Shown: positions 8,051-16,524, counted from the stretch's first letter. The stretch is 64,000 nt of DNA from Anaerosphaera aminiphila DSM 21120 (GCF_900129925.1 NZ_FQXI01000010.1:1-64000), one strand, 5' to 3'. Notes: a model not told the origin generated them from the sequence alone. Numbers and translations: made by a program.

Positions 8051-8940
8051 TTTAAGCTTAAAATAGAAACGGCAAAGAGTATAGATAGCATGCCAAGAAG
8101 ATCCATTAGTGTAAACCTCTCACCAAGTAATAAAATAGAGAATACAAGGGCAGAGACAGCCTCTAAACCTGTAATTAAAGAACCCTTCACAGGTCCTATA
8201 ATACTCACACCAGTTAAAAACAGTGAAAAAGAAAATACTGTTCCAAATAAAACCATACCAGATAATGCCAGAACAGTCATTACATCAAAGTTTACATTTT
8301 GAGTCCAAGGTTTATTTATAAGAGTTATAATTGCTCCGCCAATAATCATTGCAGATCCAGTGACTACAGAAGTTGGGTATTTGTGTAGTAGTTCTATTGG
8401 AAGAAGTGTGTACATAACGACGCCAAAAGCTGCCAATAGTCCCCAAAATAGTCCGTCAGGACTTATTACAAGGGTATTTAATTTTAAATGTGTTGCCAGA
8501 ATAACTGTCCCAAGAACTGCCAAGATTATAGATGCAACTTCAACTATATGTGGAAGTCTCTTTTCTTTGACACATACTCCAATCATTATAAAAACGGTAC
8601 TTAAAAATTGCAGCACTGTTGCAGTGGGGGCATTAGTTCGAGCGATAGCTTGTAAGTAAGCGTATTGACAGCAGAGTATTCCCAAAATTGCAAATAAGAC
8701 TAGTTTAACAGTGTCATTTTTATTTTTAAATATTAAAAAAGTTTTTTCTCCGTTTTGAAACAGTGAAATAATAAAGAGTATAACTCCTGAAAACACCAGT
8801 CTAACGTTTACTATGTATTGAGGATTTAATCCCTTGGTATTTAAAAGATACTGGCCACAAGTTCCAGAGAAACCCCAAAAAATTGCACCCAGCATGGTAA
8901 AAATAAGACCTTTTAACATATTAGTTTCCCTTTTATGCAT
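8041..8940 (-). CDS. EamA/DMT-family transporter
   Basis: About 299 residues with ten hydrophobic segments and the internal duplication of two EamA domains (first near residues 5-140, second near 150-295). Members export amino acids or metabolites in many bacteria; the substrate is not determinable. ATG at 8940 is chosen because AAAGGTGG lies seven bases upstream; an in-frame GTG two codons earlier is a weaker option. A later ATG preceded by AAAGGG could also serve. The gene is divergent from the DUF3783 gene, with under 100 bp between their start codons. Confidence 0.85.
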   Translation of the reverse strand: MHKRETNMLKGLIFTMLGAIFWGFSGTCGQYLLNTKGLNPQYIVNVRLVFSGVILFIISLFQNGEKTFLIFKNKNDTVKLVLFAILGILCCQYAYLQAIARTNAPTATVLQFLSTVFIMIGVCVKEKRLPHIVEVASIILAVLGTVILATHLKLNTLVISPDGLFWGLLAAFGVVMYTLLPIELLHKYPTSVVTGSAMIIGGAIITLINKPWTQNVNFDVMTVLALSGMVLFGTVFSFSLFLTGVSIIGPVKGSLITGLEAVSALVFSILLLGERFTLMDLLGMLSILFAVSILSLKKE

Positions 8941-9039
8941 AAACACCCCACCTTTAATATATTTATTATATCTATTATAATAATAAAGGTAAAGGTAAAG
9001 CTAGAATGCATTGGGTATATAAAATTAGGAGATGATATT

Positions 9040-9588
9040 TTGGATAAGAAATTATTAATATATGGATTTAATAGAGATGAATTAAAATATAATACAATTT
9101 GTGAAACTGCAAAGAATTACGATATTGAAGTAGGCGAAATTTCCTATGAGGACATTTCACAAAAAGTTGGAACTCTTATGAAGTTTCCTGGATATGAAAG
9201 AGAAGACAAAAAAGCAGTGGAGGCTCCTGAAATAGAATTTTTACTATTTTCGGATTTTGATAGGGAACCACTAATGAGCTTTTTAAAAGATTTAAGAGAA
9301 GCAGGTTTGGCAGTTCCCTATAAATCAGTTGTTACAGAAACTTCAAAAGATTGGGAATTTTCTTACCTACTGGAGCATATACAGGAAGAGCACTTAGTTA
9401 TGACTAAGTTTAATGAACTGGGAAAGTTAGTTAAAAGAGCTCAAGATGTTTTAGAAAAAAAAGAAAGTAAAAATTTAAGAGAGACATTGGAATATGTAAT
9501 TGAAATTAAAAATTTTAGTGAAATTAATGAAGAAATTATTGAAGAGAGATATAATAAATTAGTAGAAGCATTAAAAGAGGAGGAGTAA
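9040..9588 (+). CDS. DUF3783 domain-containing protein
   Basis: A 183-residue soluble protein, start TTG at 9040 chosen because AGGAGATG sits about 8 bases upstream; the open frame extends further 5' but that part is a hydrophobic run with no ribosome-binding site. The region LLIYGFNRDE...EFLLFSDFDREPLMSFLKDLREAGLAVPYKSVVTE matches the DUF3783 pattern as I know it. The C-terminal 70 residues are charged and helical, probably coiled coil. Function unknown. The aminopeptidase gene begins 1 bp after its stop, so the two are cotranscribed. Confidence 0.7.
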   Translation: MDKKLLIYGFNRDELKYNTICETAKNYDIEVGEISYEDISQKVGTLMKFPGYEREDKKAVEAPEIEFLLFSDFDREPLMSFLKDLREAGLAVPYKSVVTETSKDWEFSYLLEHIQEEHLVMTKFNELGKLVKRAQDVLEKKESKNLRETLEYVIEIKNFSEINEEIIEERYNKLVEALKEEE

Positions 9589-9589
9589 A

Positions 9590-10882
9590 ATGGAAAAATT
9601 GAGTTTGGCAAGAGATATGATTGACTATATTGATAAAAGCCCCTGTTCATACTTTGCCGTAGAAAACATTAAAGACTATTTGTTGGAAAGTGGATTTAAA
9701 GAATTAAAAGTAAGTGACACTTGGAAACTTCAGGAAAAAGGTTCTTACTTTACTATAAACAACGACAGTGCAATAATTGCATTTACAATTGGAGATAGCA
9801 ATAATATTGAAGATTATGGCTTTAAAATTATAGGTTCACACAGTGACTCTCCAAGTTTTAGAATAAAGGGAAATCCTGAAATTAACAAGTTAAATACAGT
9901 AACACTAAATACGGAAGTATATGGAGGAGCAATACTCTACTCTTGGTTTGACAGACCACTTTCAGTTGCGGGAAGAGTAGTTTTAAAGTCAGATGACGTC
10001 TTAAATCCAAGTGTTAGACTCCTAAATATAGACAAGGACTTAATGATTATACCAAGTCTTGCAATTCACATGAATAGAGATGTAAATAAGGGATTTGAAT
10101 TTAACCCTCAAAAACATACATTGCCACTTCTAACACTTACAGAGGAAGAAATAAGTGAAGATTTCTTTTTAGAAGTGTTGGCAGATGAATTAAAAGTAGC
10201 TAAAGAAGAAATTTTAGAATATGACATGTATTTATATGATAGAGAAAAGGGAAAGATAATAGGACTTAAAGATGAGTTTATCTCTGTGGGGCGATTAGAT
10301 AATTTAGCTATGGCATATACAAGTACAGTTGCACTAGTTAAAAACCAACCAACTAAGGGTGTAAACGTAATGGTCTGTACAGATAATGAAGAAGTTGGAA
10401 GTAGATCTAGACAAGGTGCAGACAGCCCAATGATTTCCGACGTACTTGAGAGAATTGCAATAGGACTTAATAAGAACAGAGAAGAATTTTTAAGAGCTGT
10501 TGAAAAAAGTTATATAATCTCTGCCGATATGGCACATGCTGCACATCCAAACTTTGAAGAAATGGCTGACCCTACAAATAAACCGAAACTAGGCAAGGGA
10601 CCTGCTATAAAATATGCTGCAAATAAAGCTTATACATCAGATGCAATTTCAGGTGGAATATTTAAACAACTTTGTGAAAAGGCAAATGTTCCATGCCAAA
10701 CATTTTACAATAGATCAGATAAAGTTGGTGGCTCTACAATTGGACCTATTACAGCAAGTCAACTAAATATCAGATCAGTTGATATAGGAAATCCAATGTT
10801 ATCAATGCATTCAATAAGAGAACTTGCATCAGTAGATGACAATTTGTATCTATATAAGGTATTTGAAGAGCTTTATAAATAA
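9590..10882 (+). CDS. M18-family aminopeptidase
   Basis: A 430-residue dinuclear-zinc aminopeptidase of family M18 (aspartyl aminopeptidase type), cytoplasmic, releasing N-terminal acidic or other residues from peptides. Metal-site motifs visible are GSHSDSP (His84, Asp86), the GRLDN segment, TDNEEVGS with the catalytic and metal-binding glutamates, the SADMAHAAHP segment and the C-terminal MHSIREL histidine. Length is normal. Start ATG follows AGAGGAGGAG. It fits a peptide- and amino-acid-fermenting lifestyle. A strong terminator follows. Confidence 0.92.
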   Translation: MEKLSLARDMIDYIDKSPCSYFAVENIKDYLLESGFKELKVSDTWKLQEKGSYFTINNDSAIIAFTIGDSNNIEDYGFKIIGSHSDSPSFRIKGNPEINKLNTVTLNTEVYGGAILYSWFDRPLSVAGRVVLKSDDVLNPSVRLLNIDKDLMIIPSLAIHMNRDVNKGFEFNPQKHTLPLLTLTEEEISEDFFLEVLADELKVAKEEILEYDMYLYDREKGKIIGLKDEFISVGRLDNLAMAYTSTVALVKNQPTKGVNVMVCTDNEEVGSRSRQGADSPMISDVLERIAIGLNKNREEFLRAVEKSYIISADMAHAAHPNFEEMADPTNKPKLGKGPAIKYAANKAYTSDAISGGIFKQLCEKANVPCQTFYNRSDKVGGSTIGPITASQLNIRSVDIGNPMLSMHSIRELASVDDNLYLYKVFEELYK

Positions 10883-10884
10883 AA

Positions 10885-10912
10885 AAAGCCCGTGAAAAAT
10901 TCACGGGTTTTA
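10885..10912 (+). terminator. Intrinsic terminator after the M18 aminopeptidase
   Basis: AGCCCGTGAA and TTCACGGGTT arms with a 4-base loop, followed by TTTTAAATTTTT. Confidence 0.9.
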
Positions 10913-10950
10913 AATTTTTAAAATAAATTATTTTAATTGACAGTAAATTT

Positions 10951-11126
10951 CAACCAATCGAACTTCGTTCTCTTGGAAAATTCTTGCATAAAATCTATGA
11001 CGAAACCATAGGTTTCTATAGATTGTTAGGTTAGGTCTCAGTCGTAGTTTTCAACCAAGTCTTTCAGCCTTGGGAAAATCTGACATTGGACCTACGACGA
11101 AATCAAAGATTTCTGTTAGGTCTCAA
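10951..11126. repeat. Two tandem copies of a structured intergenic repeat (offset about 101 bp)
   Basis: The 248-bp gap between the convergent aminopeptidase and dehydrogenase genes holds two diverged copies of one unit (10951-11040 and 11052-11126). Each starts CAACCAA, then shows a hairpin (CCAA...TTGG; in copy 1 GAAC/GTTC extends it), then GGAAAAT or GGGAAAAT, then a second hairpin around GACGAAA...TTTCT, and ends GTTAGGT...TCA. In copy 1 the second hairpin has 7-bp arms AATCTAT/ATAGATT plus GAAACC/GGTTTC; in copy 2 the arms are CCTA/TAGG plus AAATC/GATTT. Pairing is kept though bases differ. This is the pattern of a REP/BIME-like dispersed element or structured RNA. Confidence 0.6.
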
Positions 11127-11130
11127 ATTG

Positions 11131-11862
11131 TTACACGCACATTCCACCGTTTATTCCAATAATTTGACCGGTCATATAGGAATTTTTTTCAGATACAATG
11201 TAAGCTGCAAGTTCTGCAATTTCCCTTGGATCTGCAAGCCTTAGCATGGGGATGTCGTTACATATAAGCTGTAAGTCCTCATTGGAGTAGCACTTCATCA
11301 TATCAGTATTTACCACACCTGGAGCTATGGCATTCACTCTAATATTTGATGGGGCTAGTTCCACTGCAAGTGACTTAGTAAGAGATTCCACTGCACCCTT
11401 AGTTGCAGAGTATGCCACTTCACAAGAAGCTCCATTTGAGCCCCAAATTGAGGAAATATTTAAAATCACACCATCGTGTTTTTTTAGCATATAGGGAAGA
11501 GCACAGTGAATAGTGTTGTACATTCCAAATACATTAATATTAAAAATTTCTTGAAACTCAAGGGGGGAAAGATCTTGAAATAGAGAGGTCTTTGAAATTC
11601 CCGCATTGTTAATTAGAATATCCACTCCTCCAAATTTTTCTTCAATAGTATTAAATAAAGACTCCACTTCTGAAAGTTGTGAAATGTCAGCTTTTATTGC
11701 AAGAGCATCAACATTTAAGCTTCTAATTTCATTTTGAAGTTCTATTGCTGAAGACTCACTGTTGTTGTAATTTATAATTATTCTATAGTTCAACTCGCCA
11801 AGTTTTTTTGCAATAGCTCTGCCAATTCCACGAGAAGAACCTGTAATTAAGACTGTTTTCAT
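11131..11862 (-). CDS. Short-chain dehydrogenase/reductase, FabG/YmfI-like
   Basis: A 243-residue classical SDR. The NAD(P)-binding TGSSRGIG is at residues 7-14, NNAG near residue 87, and the catalytic Ser, YSATK tyrosine and lysine are present near residues 137-155. The C-terminal GQIIGINGGMCV end matches 3-oxoacyl-ACP reductase-like proteins. It stands alone, with no fatty-acid genes beside it, so it may be a YmfI-like or other-substrate SDR rather than the FabG of fatty acid synthesis. ATG start; divergent from the nitroreductase gene across about 100 bp. Confidence 0.85.
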   Translation of the reverse strand: MKTVLITGSSRGIGRAIAKKLGELNYRIIINYNNSESSAIELQNEIRSLNVDALAIKADISQLSEVESLFNTIEEKFGGVDILINNAGISKTSLFQDLSPLEFQEIFNINVFGMYNTIHCALPYMLKKHDGVILNISSIWGSNGASCEVAYSATKGAVESLTKSLAVELAPSNIRVNAIAPGVVNTDMMKCYSNEDLQLICNDIPMLRLADPREIAELAAYIVSEKNSYMTGQIIGINGGMCV

Positions 11863-11966
11863 AATATCACCAAAGTCATTATATATTAATGAAACTATAA
11901 AAGAAAGTGTGGCAATGTGTTATTAATATTTAGCTATGGGTATTAACAAACTATTGGAGGGACATT

Positions 11967-12569
11967 ATGAAATTACAAACTGTAGAAATGTTAAAAAAGA
12001 GAAGAAGTTATTATGCACTGGATAAAAATATAAAATCAAGTGAAGAAGATATAAAAAATGCCATAAGAGATGTGGTGTACTATTCGCCAACGCCTTTTAA
12101 TGTGCAGTCTGAAAGGGCAGTAGTTCTAATGGGTGAAAACCATGATTATCTCTGGAAAAACATAGTTATGGAAACTCTTAGAAGTATTGTAAATGATGAA
12201 GAAAAATTTAAGAGTACTGAAGAAAAAATAAATGGATTTAAAAGTGGCTATGGCACTATTTTAATATTTGAAGATGGAAAAGCTCTAGAAGAAGCAAAAA
12301 GTGGTTTAGGCAGTTACGGTTCAAATTTAGACTTGTGGTCAGAACATGCAAATGGAATAGTTACTATAGGCTTGTGGACAGCCTTGGGAGAGCTTGGACT
12401 GGGAGCAAATTTGCAACATTACAATCCCGTAATTGACGATGAAGTAAAAGAAAAGTGGAATATTCCAAGAGAGTGGATTTTAAAATCTCAAATGGTATTT
12501 GGAAATATTTTGCAGGAGCCAAAGGAGAAGTCCAAGGTAGATATTGATAAGAGAGTTTTATTTAAATAA
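11967..12569 (+). CDS. Nitroreductase-like flavoprotein (Frm2-type)
   Basis: A 200-residue member of the nitroreductase superfamily in the branch resembling yeast Frm2/Hbn1 and bacterial homologs. It has an N-terminal KKRRSYYAL FMN-phosphate-binding segment, the YYSPTPFNVQS motif characteristic of this branch, and a mid-protein EHANGIVTIGLWTALGELGLGANLQHY helix region. It is probably a cytoplasmic FMN homodimer using NAD(P)H; the natural substrate is unknown. Start ATG behind TGGAGGG. No terminator is obvious before the T-box leader. Confidence 0.85.
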   Translation: MKLQTVEMLKKRRSYYALDKNIKSSEEDIKNAIRDVVYYSPTPFNVQSERAVVLMGENHDYLWKNIVMETLRSIVNDEEKFKSTEEKINGFKSGYGTILIFEDGKALEEAKSGLGSYGSNLDLWSEHANGIVTIGLWTALGELGLGANLQHYNPVIDDEVKEKWNIPREWILKSQMVFGNILQEPKEKSKVDIDKRVLFK

Positions 12570-12654
12570 TATGTTTTATCTATAATTAGCTTTATAAGAT
12601 AGCAAATGTATATAGGATTAAAAATTACTTGATATTTAGCCCTATTCTAGTTAT

Positions 12655-12930
12655 AATAAACAAAAGCTATGAAGAGACGAGTAGGTTTAAAAAGGATTTT
12701 TTAGAGAGTGTTGATGGTGAAAAAACACAAATTACTTTAAGCTGAAAAAAGACTTGAAGCACTTTGGAGGATTTTTTTGATTTCAAAGCGTGCACGTCCT
12801 ACGTTACAGGACAAAAGTATGGTAGTACTTTGCGAGGTATATGTTGTGAGACATATATAAAAATGGGTGGTAACACGAATTTTAACTTTCGTCCCAGAGA
12901 GAGACTCTCTTTGGTTCGAAAGTTTTTTTA
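12655..12930 (+). promoter_or_regulatory. T-box riboswitch controlling the first amino-acid ABC transporter; specifier reads Lys or Arg
   Basis: The conserved T-box GGGTGGTAACACG is at 12865-12877. It is followed by terminator arms AACTTTCG (12884-12891) and CGAAAGTT (12917-12924) with a T-run, and preceded by a stem III hairpin (GTCCT...AGGAC, about 12806-12822). Stem I can be folded by eye: AGCT 12665-12668 with AGC 12759-12761, CGAG 12678-12681 with CTTG 12753-12756, and GTTTAAA 12685-12691 with TTTAAGC 12736-12742. AGTAG opposite TGAA forms the specifier loop, and GGTG is the apical motif. The loop TGAAAAAAGA (12743-12752) offers AAA, AAG (Lys) or AGA (Arg). Uncharged tRNA would permit read-through into the transporter. 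Confidence 0.85.
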
Positions 12931-12952
12931 ATTATGTAAAGTTTACATAATT
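12930..12952. promoter_or_regulatory. Perfect 23-bp palindrome between T-box terminator and ribosome-binding site
   Basis: Arms AATTATGTAAA and TTTACATAATT flank a single central G. It starts at the end of the T-box T-run and stops four bases before AGGAGGAGG, so it could be an operator, or in RNA a hairpin next to the ribosome-binding site. It is not the standard GlnR/TnrA (17 bp) or LexA pattern. Confidence 0.6.
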
Positions 12953-12970
12953 TATAGGAGGAGGAATAAA

Positions 12971-13834
12971 ATGAAAAGTTTAAAAAAAGTAGGAGCAATG
13001 TTGTTGGCAGTTACTATGCTGGTTCCCTTAGTAGCATGTGGTGGAGCAAATAAGGCAAACACAGCAGAAAAGCCAGATCCAAATGCTGAGGCTACACCTG
13101 TACTTAGAGTTGGTATGGAATGTGGATATGCTCCATATAACTGGACGCAACAAGATGATTCAAATGGTGCAGTAAAAATAGACGAATCTAATGAATTTGC
13201 AGGCGGCTACGATGTGGAAATTGCCAAAAAAGTAGCTGAGGGACTTGGTAGAGAACTGGTTATAGTAAAAACTCAGTGGGATGGACTTCCACCGGCAGTA
13301 CAATCTGATAAAATTGATGTAATAATGGCGGGAATGAGTCCAACGGCAGCTAGAGCAGAACAAATTGACTTTACAGCTCCTTACTGGGTAAGTGACTATG
13401 TAATGATAGTTCAAAAAGGCTCAAAATATGAAAATGCAACTTCATTAGAAGACTTTGCAGGAGCAAAAATTACTGGACAGTTAAATACAGTTCACTATGA
13501 CATATTAGATCAAATTAAAGGTGTGGACAAACAAGAAGCTATGGAAGATTTTCCACAGATGAGAGTTGCACTACAAAGCGGTGTAATTGACGGATATATT
13601 GCAGAAGTTCCAGAGTCAATGTCAATTGAAATGGCAATGCCTGACTTAGTATCAGTTCACTTTGATGAAGGCAAGGGATTTGAAGTTAAAGATAACGAAA
13701 ATACCATTGCGGCAGGTCTAAAAAAAGGGTCTGAGCTAAAAGGTGAAATAGATGAAATTTTAAATGCATTGACAGAAGAAGACAGACAAGAACTGATGAC
13801 TCAAGCAGTTAAAAATCAACCTGCAGCTAACTAA
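12971..13834 (+). CDS. Polar amino acid ABC transporter, substrate-binding lipoprotein
   Basis: A 287-residue lipoprotein: signal peptide with lipobox LVAC (Cys23), then a bacterial extracellular solute-binding family 3 domain (RVGMECGYAPYNW...GGYDVEIAKKVAE...MAGMSPTAARAEQIDFTAPYW). The AGMSPTxxR segment carries the arginine that normally binds the substrate alpha-carboxylate. It is first in an operon with permease and ATPase. The T-box upstream implies a lysine- or arginine-responsive importer (inference from the specifier loop). Start ATG after AGGAGGAGG. Confidence 0.92.
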   Translation: MKSLKKVGAMLLAVTMLVPLVACGGANKANTAEKPDPNAEATPVLRVGMECGYAPYNWTQQDDSNGAVKIDESNEFAGGYDVEIAKKVAEGLGRELVIVKTQWDGLPPAVQSDKIDVIMAGMSPTAARAEQIDFTAPYWVSDYVMIVQKGSKYENATSLEDFAGAKITGQLNTVHYDILDQIKGVDKQEAMEDFPQMRVALQSGVIDGYIAEVPESMSIEMAMPDLVSVHFDEGKGFEVKDNENTIAAGLKKGSELKGEIDEILNALTEEDRQELMTQAVKNQPAAN

Positions 13835-13845
13835 GAAGGGGTAAA

Positions 13846-14568
13846 ATGGAAAAGATTATTCAAATATTTCAAAACAATTATCAAATGTTCTTAGATGGAA
13901 CTATAGTAACTCTTAAAATTTCTATATTGGGTACTATAGTTGGTCTGCTAATAGGAATGGTAGTTGGAGCAATAAAGACAATTCCAAAACAAAAAGGTGG
14001 CAAGGGAGTAATTCAAAAAGTAGTTACGGCTCTATTAAACTTATATATATTAGTATTTAGAGGCACACCTATGATAGTTCAGGCAATGTTATTCTACTAT
14101 GGAATAGCACTGTTCTATGGAGTCCAAATTGATAGGACAATTGCTGCTTATTTAATAGTTTCCATAAATACGGGAGCATATATGTCTGAAGTAGTAAGAG
14201 GTGGAATTATTTCCATAGACAAGGGACAATTTGAGGCAGCATATGCCAGCGGAATGAGTCACGTTCAAACTATGTTATATGTAGTGGCTCCTCAAACTTT
14301 GAGAAATATACTCCCAGCAACGGGAAATGAATTTGTCATAAATATTAAAGATACATCAGTTTTAAATGTAATATCAGTTTCAGAGTTGTTCTTTGCAGCA
14401 AAGTCTATATCAGGACAGACTTTTGACATGTTTAACACTTATGCAGTCGTTGCTTTAATTTATCTATTTTTGACAACAGTAATTACACAGATTTTAAGAT
14501 TGATTGAAAAGAAATTTGAAGGACCAGAGAGTTATGAACTTCAAATGGGCAATCAAATGCAAATATGA
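13846..14568 (+). CDS. Polar amino acid ABC transporter, permease
   Basis: A 240-residue HisMQ-type inner-membrane subunit with about five transmembrane helices. It has the family's FRGTPMIVQ motif, the [10 protein letters not shown] segment, and the EAA coupling loop ([17 protein letters not shown]) that contacts the ATPase. Its start lies 11 bp after the binding-protein stop, and its stop overlaps the ATPase frame by 4 bp. Probably a homodimer, because only one permease gene is present. Confidence 0.92.
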   Translation: MEKIIQIFQNNYQMFLDGTIVTLKISILGTIVGLLIGMVVGAIKTIPKQKGGKGVIQKVVTALLNLYILVFRGTPMIVQAMLFYYGIALFYGVQIDRTIAAYLIVSINTGAYMSEVVRGGIISIDKGQFEAAYASGMSHVQTMLYVVAPQTLRNILPATGNEFVINIKDTSVLNVISVSELFFAAKSISGQTFDMFNTYAVVALIYLFLTTVITQILRLIEKKFEGPESYELQMGNQMQI

Positions 14569-15308
14569 GGTGCGACGTGGAAGAAATATTAAGAGTAGAA
14601 AATTTGAGAAAGAGCTTTGGAAAAAATGAAGTTCTAAAGGGAATAAGCTTTACAGTGAACAAGGGAGAAGTTGTATCCATAATCGGCTCTTCAGGTTCAG
14701 GAAAGAGCACACTTTTAAGATGTATTAATCAATTGGAAGAACCTACATCAGGAGCAATATATTTTGAAGGCGAGAACTTATTAGGCGAACATGTAAATAT
14801 TAGAAAGGCAAGAGCTAAGATGGCAATGGTCTTTCAGTCATTTAACTTGTACAATAATTTAAACGCACTTAAAAATTGTACTATAGGGCCTGTAAAAGTT
14901 CTTGGAATTTCAGAAGAAGAAGCTAAAAAAAGAGCTGTGGAAAATCTTGAGAAAGTTGGAATGGCAGAATATGTAAATGCAAAGCCATCTCAACTATCAG
15001 GTGGTCAAAAGCAAAGAGTTGCAATAGCAAGGGCACTTTGTATGGAGCCTGCTCTAATGTTATTTGACGAGCCCACATCTGCACTTGACCCAGAAATGGT
15101 AGAGGAAGTATTAAATATAATGATTGCTCTTGCAAAAGCTGGACAGACTATGATAGTAGTAACTCATGAAATGCAATTTGCAAAGGACGTATCTTCAAAA
15201 GTTATTTTTGTAGACAAGGGAATAATAGCTGAAGAGGGAAGTCCAAAGGAAATATTTGAAAATCCAAGAGAGAATAGAACTAGAGAATTTATAAAAAAAG
15301 TATATTAA
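14565..15308 (+). CDS. Polar amino acid ABC transporter, ATP-binding protein
   Basis: A 247-residue GlnQ/HisP-type ATPase: Walker [11 protein letters not shown]-loop FQSFNLY, signature LSGGQKQR, Walker [13 protein letters not shown] and the switch histidine in VTHEM. The frame opens at an ATG overlapping the permease stop (ATGA); a GTG at 14577, preceded by GAGGTG, is an equally good or better start. Either way it is translationally coupled to the permease. A strong terminator follows, closing the operon. Confidence 0.92.
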   Translation: MRCDVEEILRVENLRKSFGKNEVLKGISFTVNKGEVVSIIGSSGSGKSTLLRCINQLEEPTSGAIYFEGENLLGEHVNIRKARAKMAMVFQSFNLYNNLNALKNCTIGPVKVLGISEEEAKKRAVENLEKVGMAEYVNAKPSQLSGGQKQRVAIARALCMEPALMLFDEPTSALDPEMVEEVLNIMIALAKAGQTMIVVTHEMQFAKDVSSKVIFVDKGIIAEEGSPKEIFENPRENRTREFIKKVY

Positions 15309-15311
15309 CTT

Positions 15312-15352
15312 AAAATAAATCAGGCCTAAAATACAGGTCTGATTTATTTTAA
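15312..15352 (+). terminator. Intrinsic terminator ending the first amino-acid ABC operon
   Basis: Arms AAAATAAATCAG (15312-15323) and CTGATTTATTTT (15339-15350) form a long stem with a GGCCT...AGGTCT upper part and a trailing T-run. Confidence 0.85.
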
Positions 15353-15446
15353 AATTAAGGAAAAAATTTTTAAAAAATCGGAAAAGACAAGTTAAATGTG
15401 ATATATTAAGAATAATATATTTATATGCCTAAAATGGAAAAAAACA

Positions 15447-15475
15447 TTGAAAAAAGTTGTAAAATCCAGTATAAT
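15447..15475 (+). promoter_or_regulatory. Strong sigma-A promoter for the second amino-acid ABC operon
   Basis: TTGAAA (15447-15452), a 17-bp spacer and a perfect TATAAT (15470-15475). Transcription would start near 15482, leaving a roughly 150-nt leader before the binding-protein gene. Confidence 0.8.
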
Positions 15476-15506
15476 AATAAAAATTACATAAAAGGAGGCC
15501 TTAATC

Positions 15507-15596
15507 TTGAATATTGTAAAAAATATGGTCAAGAGCTCTCGGAAGTCTTGCAGTAATCAAAATGTCTCTTCCAAATACATGAGAGTTTATTATTAA
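15507..15596 (+). CDS. Possible 29-codon leader peptide within a structured 5' leader
   Basis: A TTG-started frame of 29 codons follows AAAGGAGG (15491-15498) at a plausible spacing, 38 bp before the binding-protein start. The peptide is basic and polar (contains KSSRKSCSNQN and ends MRVYY), with no hydrophobic segment. The same RNA can fold: CTCTC and GGAAG (about 15536-15545) pair with CTTCC and GAGAG downstream. Such an arrangement suggests translation-dependent control of the transporter, but the ORF could be fortuitous. Neither an arginine nor a cysteine codon cluster is long enough to name a sensed amino acid. Confidence 0.4.
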   Translation: MNIVKNMVKSSRKSCSNQNVSSKYMRVYY

Positions 15597-15633
15597 GGGA
15601 AGCTATTGGGAAAAATATTTGGAGGAATAAAAA

Positions 15634-16524
15634 ATGAAAAAGAAATTATATCTATTATCAACAGTATTAATACTAATGGGAATTTTAACGGCTTGTGGTA
15701 ATAAAACTGCAAATAATAAGGCGGCAAACAGTGAAACGGCAAATAATAAAACTGAAAATAATTCTACTATAGAAAGTATGGAAGTGACTCCTACAGAAAT
15801 AACTGGAGAAAATGTAGATAGAATAAAGGAAAAGGGAACAATAGTACTTGGAACAGCAGCAGAGTATCCACCATACGAATGGCATGTAATAGATGGCGGA
15901 AAAGACGATATAGTTGGAGTAGATATTGAAATAGCTAAAGTAGTAGCTGAAAAACTAGGAGTTAAGCTAGAAATAAAAGACATGCAATTTGATGGACTGC
16001 TAGCTGCATTAAAAGCAGATGAAATTGACTTTGTAATAGCGGGAATGGTAATTACTGAAGAGAGAAAAGAGGCAGCAGACTTTTCAGAACCTTACTTTGA
16101 ACAAGGCCAGGACATAGTTATTAGAAAAGAAGATGCAGATAAGTACAAGTCCCTAGATGATTTAAAAGGTAAAAAAATAGGAACGCAACTTGCATCAACT
16201 CAACAGTTTTATGCAGAAGAAAATTTTGATTCAGAAATAGTTTCAATACCGGACAATAACAATATGATAATGGAACTTAAAAATGGAACATTAGACGCAG
16301 TGTTTATTACAAACTATCCAGCACAACAATTTACAAATAGAAATGAAGAGCTTATGATTGTAGAACTGGACATACCTAATGAAGATGGATCCGGAATAGC
16401 TGTAAAAAAGGGAAATTCTGATTTAGTAGAAGTTATGAATGAAGTAGTAAAAGAAATGAAAGAAAAGAATATAATAGAATCATGGTTTGATTCATATATG
16501 AAGTTATCTGAAGAGTCTAATTAA
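15634..16524 (+). CDS. Amino acid ABC transporter, substrate-binding lipoprotein (second system)
   Basis: A 296-residue lipoprotein with lipobox LTAC (Cys21), a 45-residue low-complexity linker rich in Asn, Lys and Thr, then a family 3 solute-binding domain (GTAAEYPPYEWHV...VGVDIEIAKVVAEKLG...VIAGMVITEERKEAADFSEPY). AGMxxTxxR holds the carboxylate-binding arginine. It differs from the first system by its linker and ligand pocket, so the substrate probably differs. Start ATG after TTTGGAGGA. Separated from its permease by a hairpin that may lower downstream expression. Confidence 0.92.
   Translation: MKKKLYLLSTVLILMGILTACGNKTANNKAANSETANNKTENNSTIESMEVTPTEITGENVDRIKEKGTIVLGTAAEYPPYEWHVIDGGKDDIVGVDIEIAKVVAEKLGVKLEIKDMQFDGLLAALKADEIDFVIAGMVITEERKEAADFSEPYFEQGQDIVIRKEDADKYKSLDDLKGKKIGTQLASTQQFYAEENFDSEIVSIPDNNNMIMELKNGTLDAVFITNYPAQQFTNRNEELMIVELDIPNEDGSGIAVKKGNSDLVEVMNEVVKEMKEKNIIESWFDSYMKLSEESN

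Noticed and set aside
8935-9039. N-terminal extension of the DUF3783 protein
   Set aside because: The first 35 codons form a hydrophobic run without ribosome-binding site and overlap the divergent gene; TTG at 9040 has AGGAGATG.
12930-12952. GlnR/TnrA operator
   Set aside because: The inverted half sites are too close together: the TGTNA-N7-TNACA pattern needs 17 bp, here TGTAA and TTACA span 13 bp.
15603-15983. 126-codon antisense frame over the second binding-protein gene
   Set aside because: Opposite-strand shadow of a clear lipoprotein gene, with low-complexity Ser/Phe composition.
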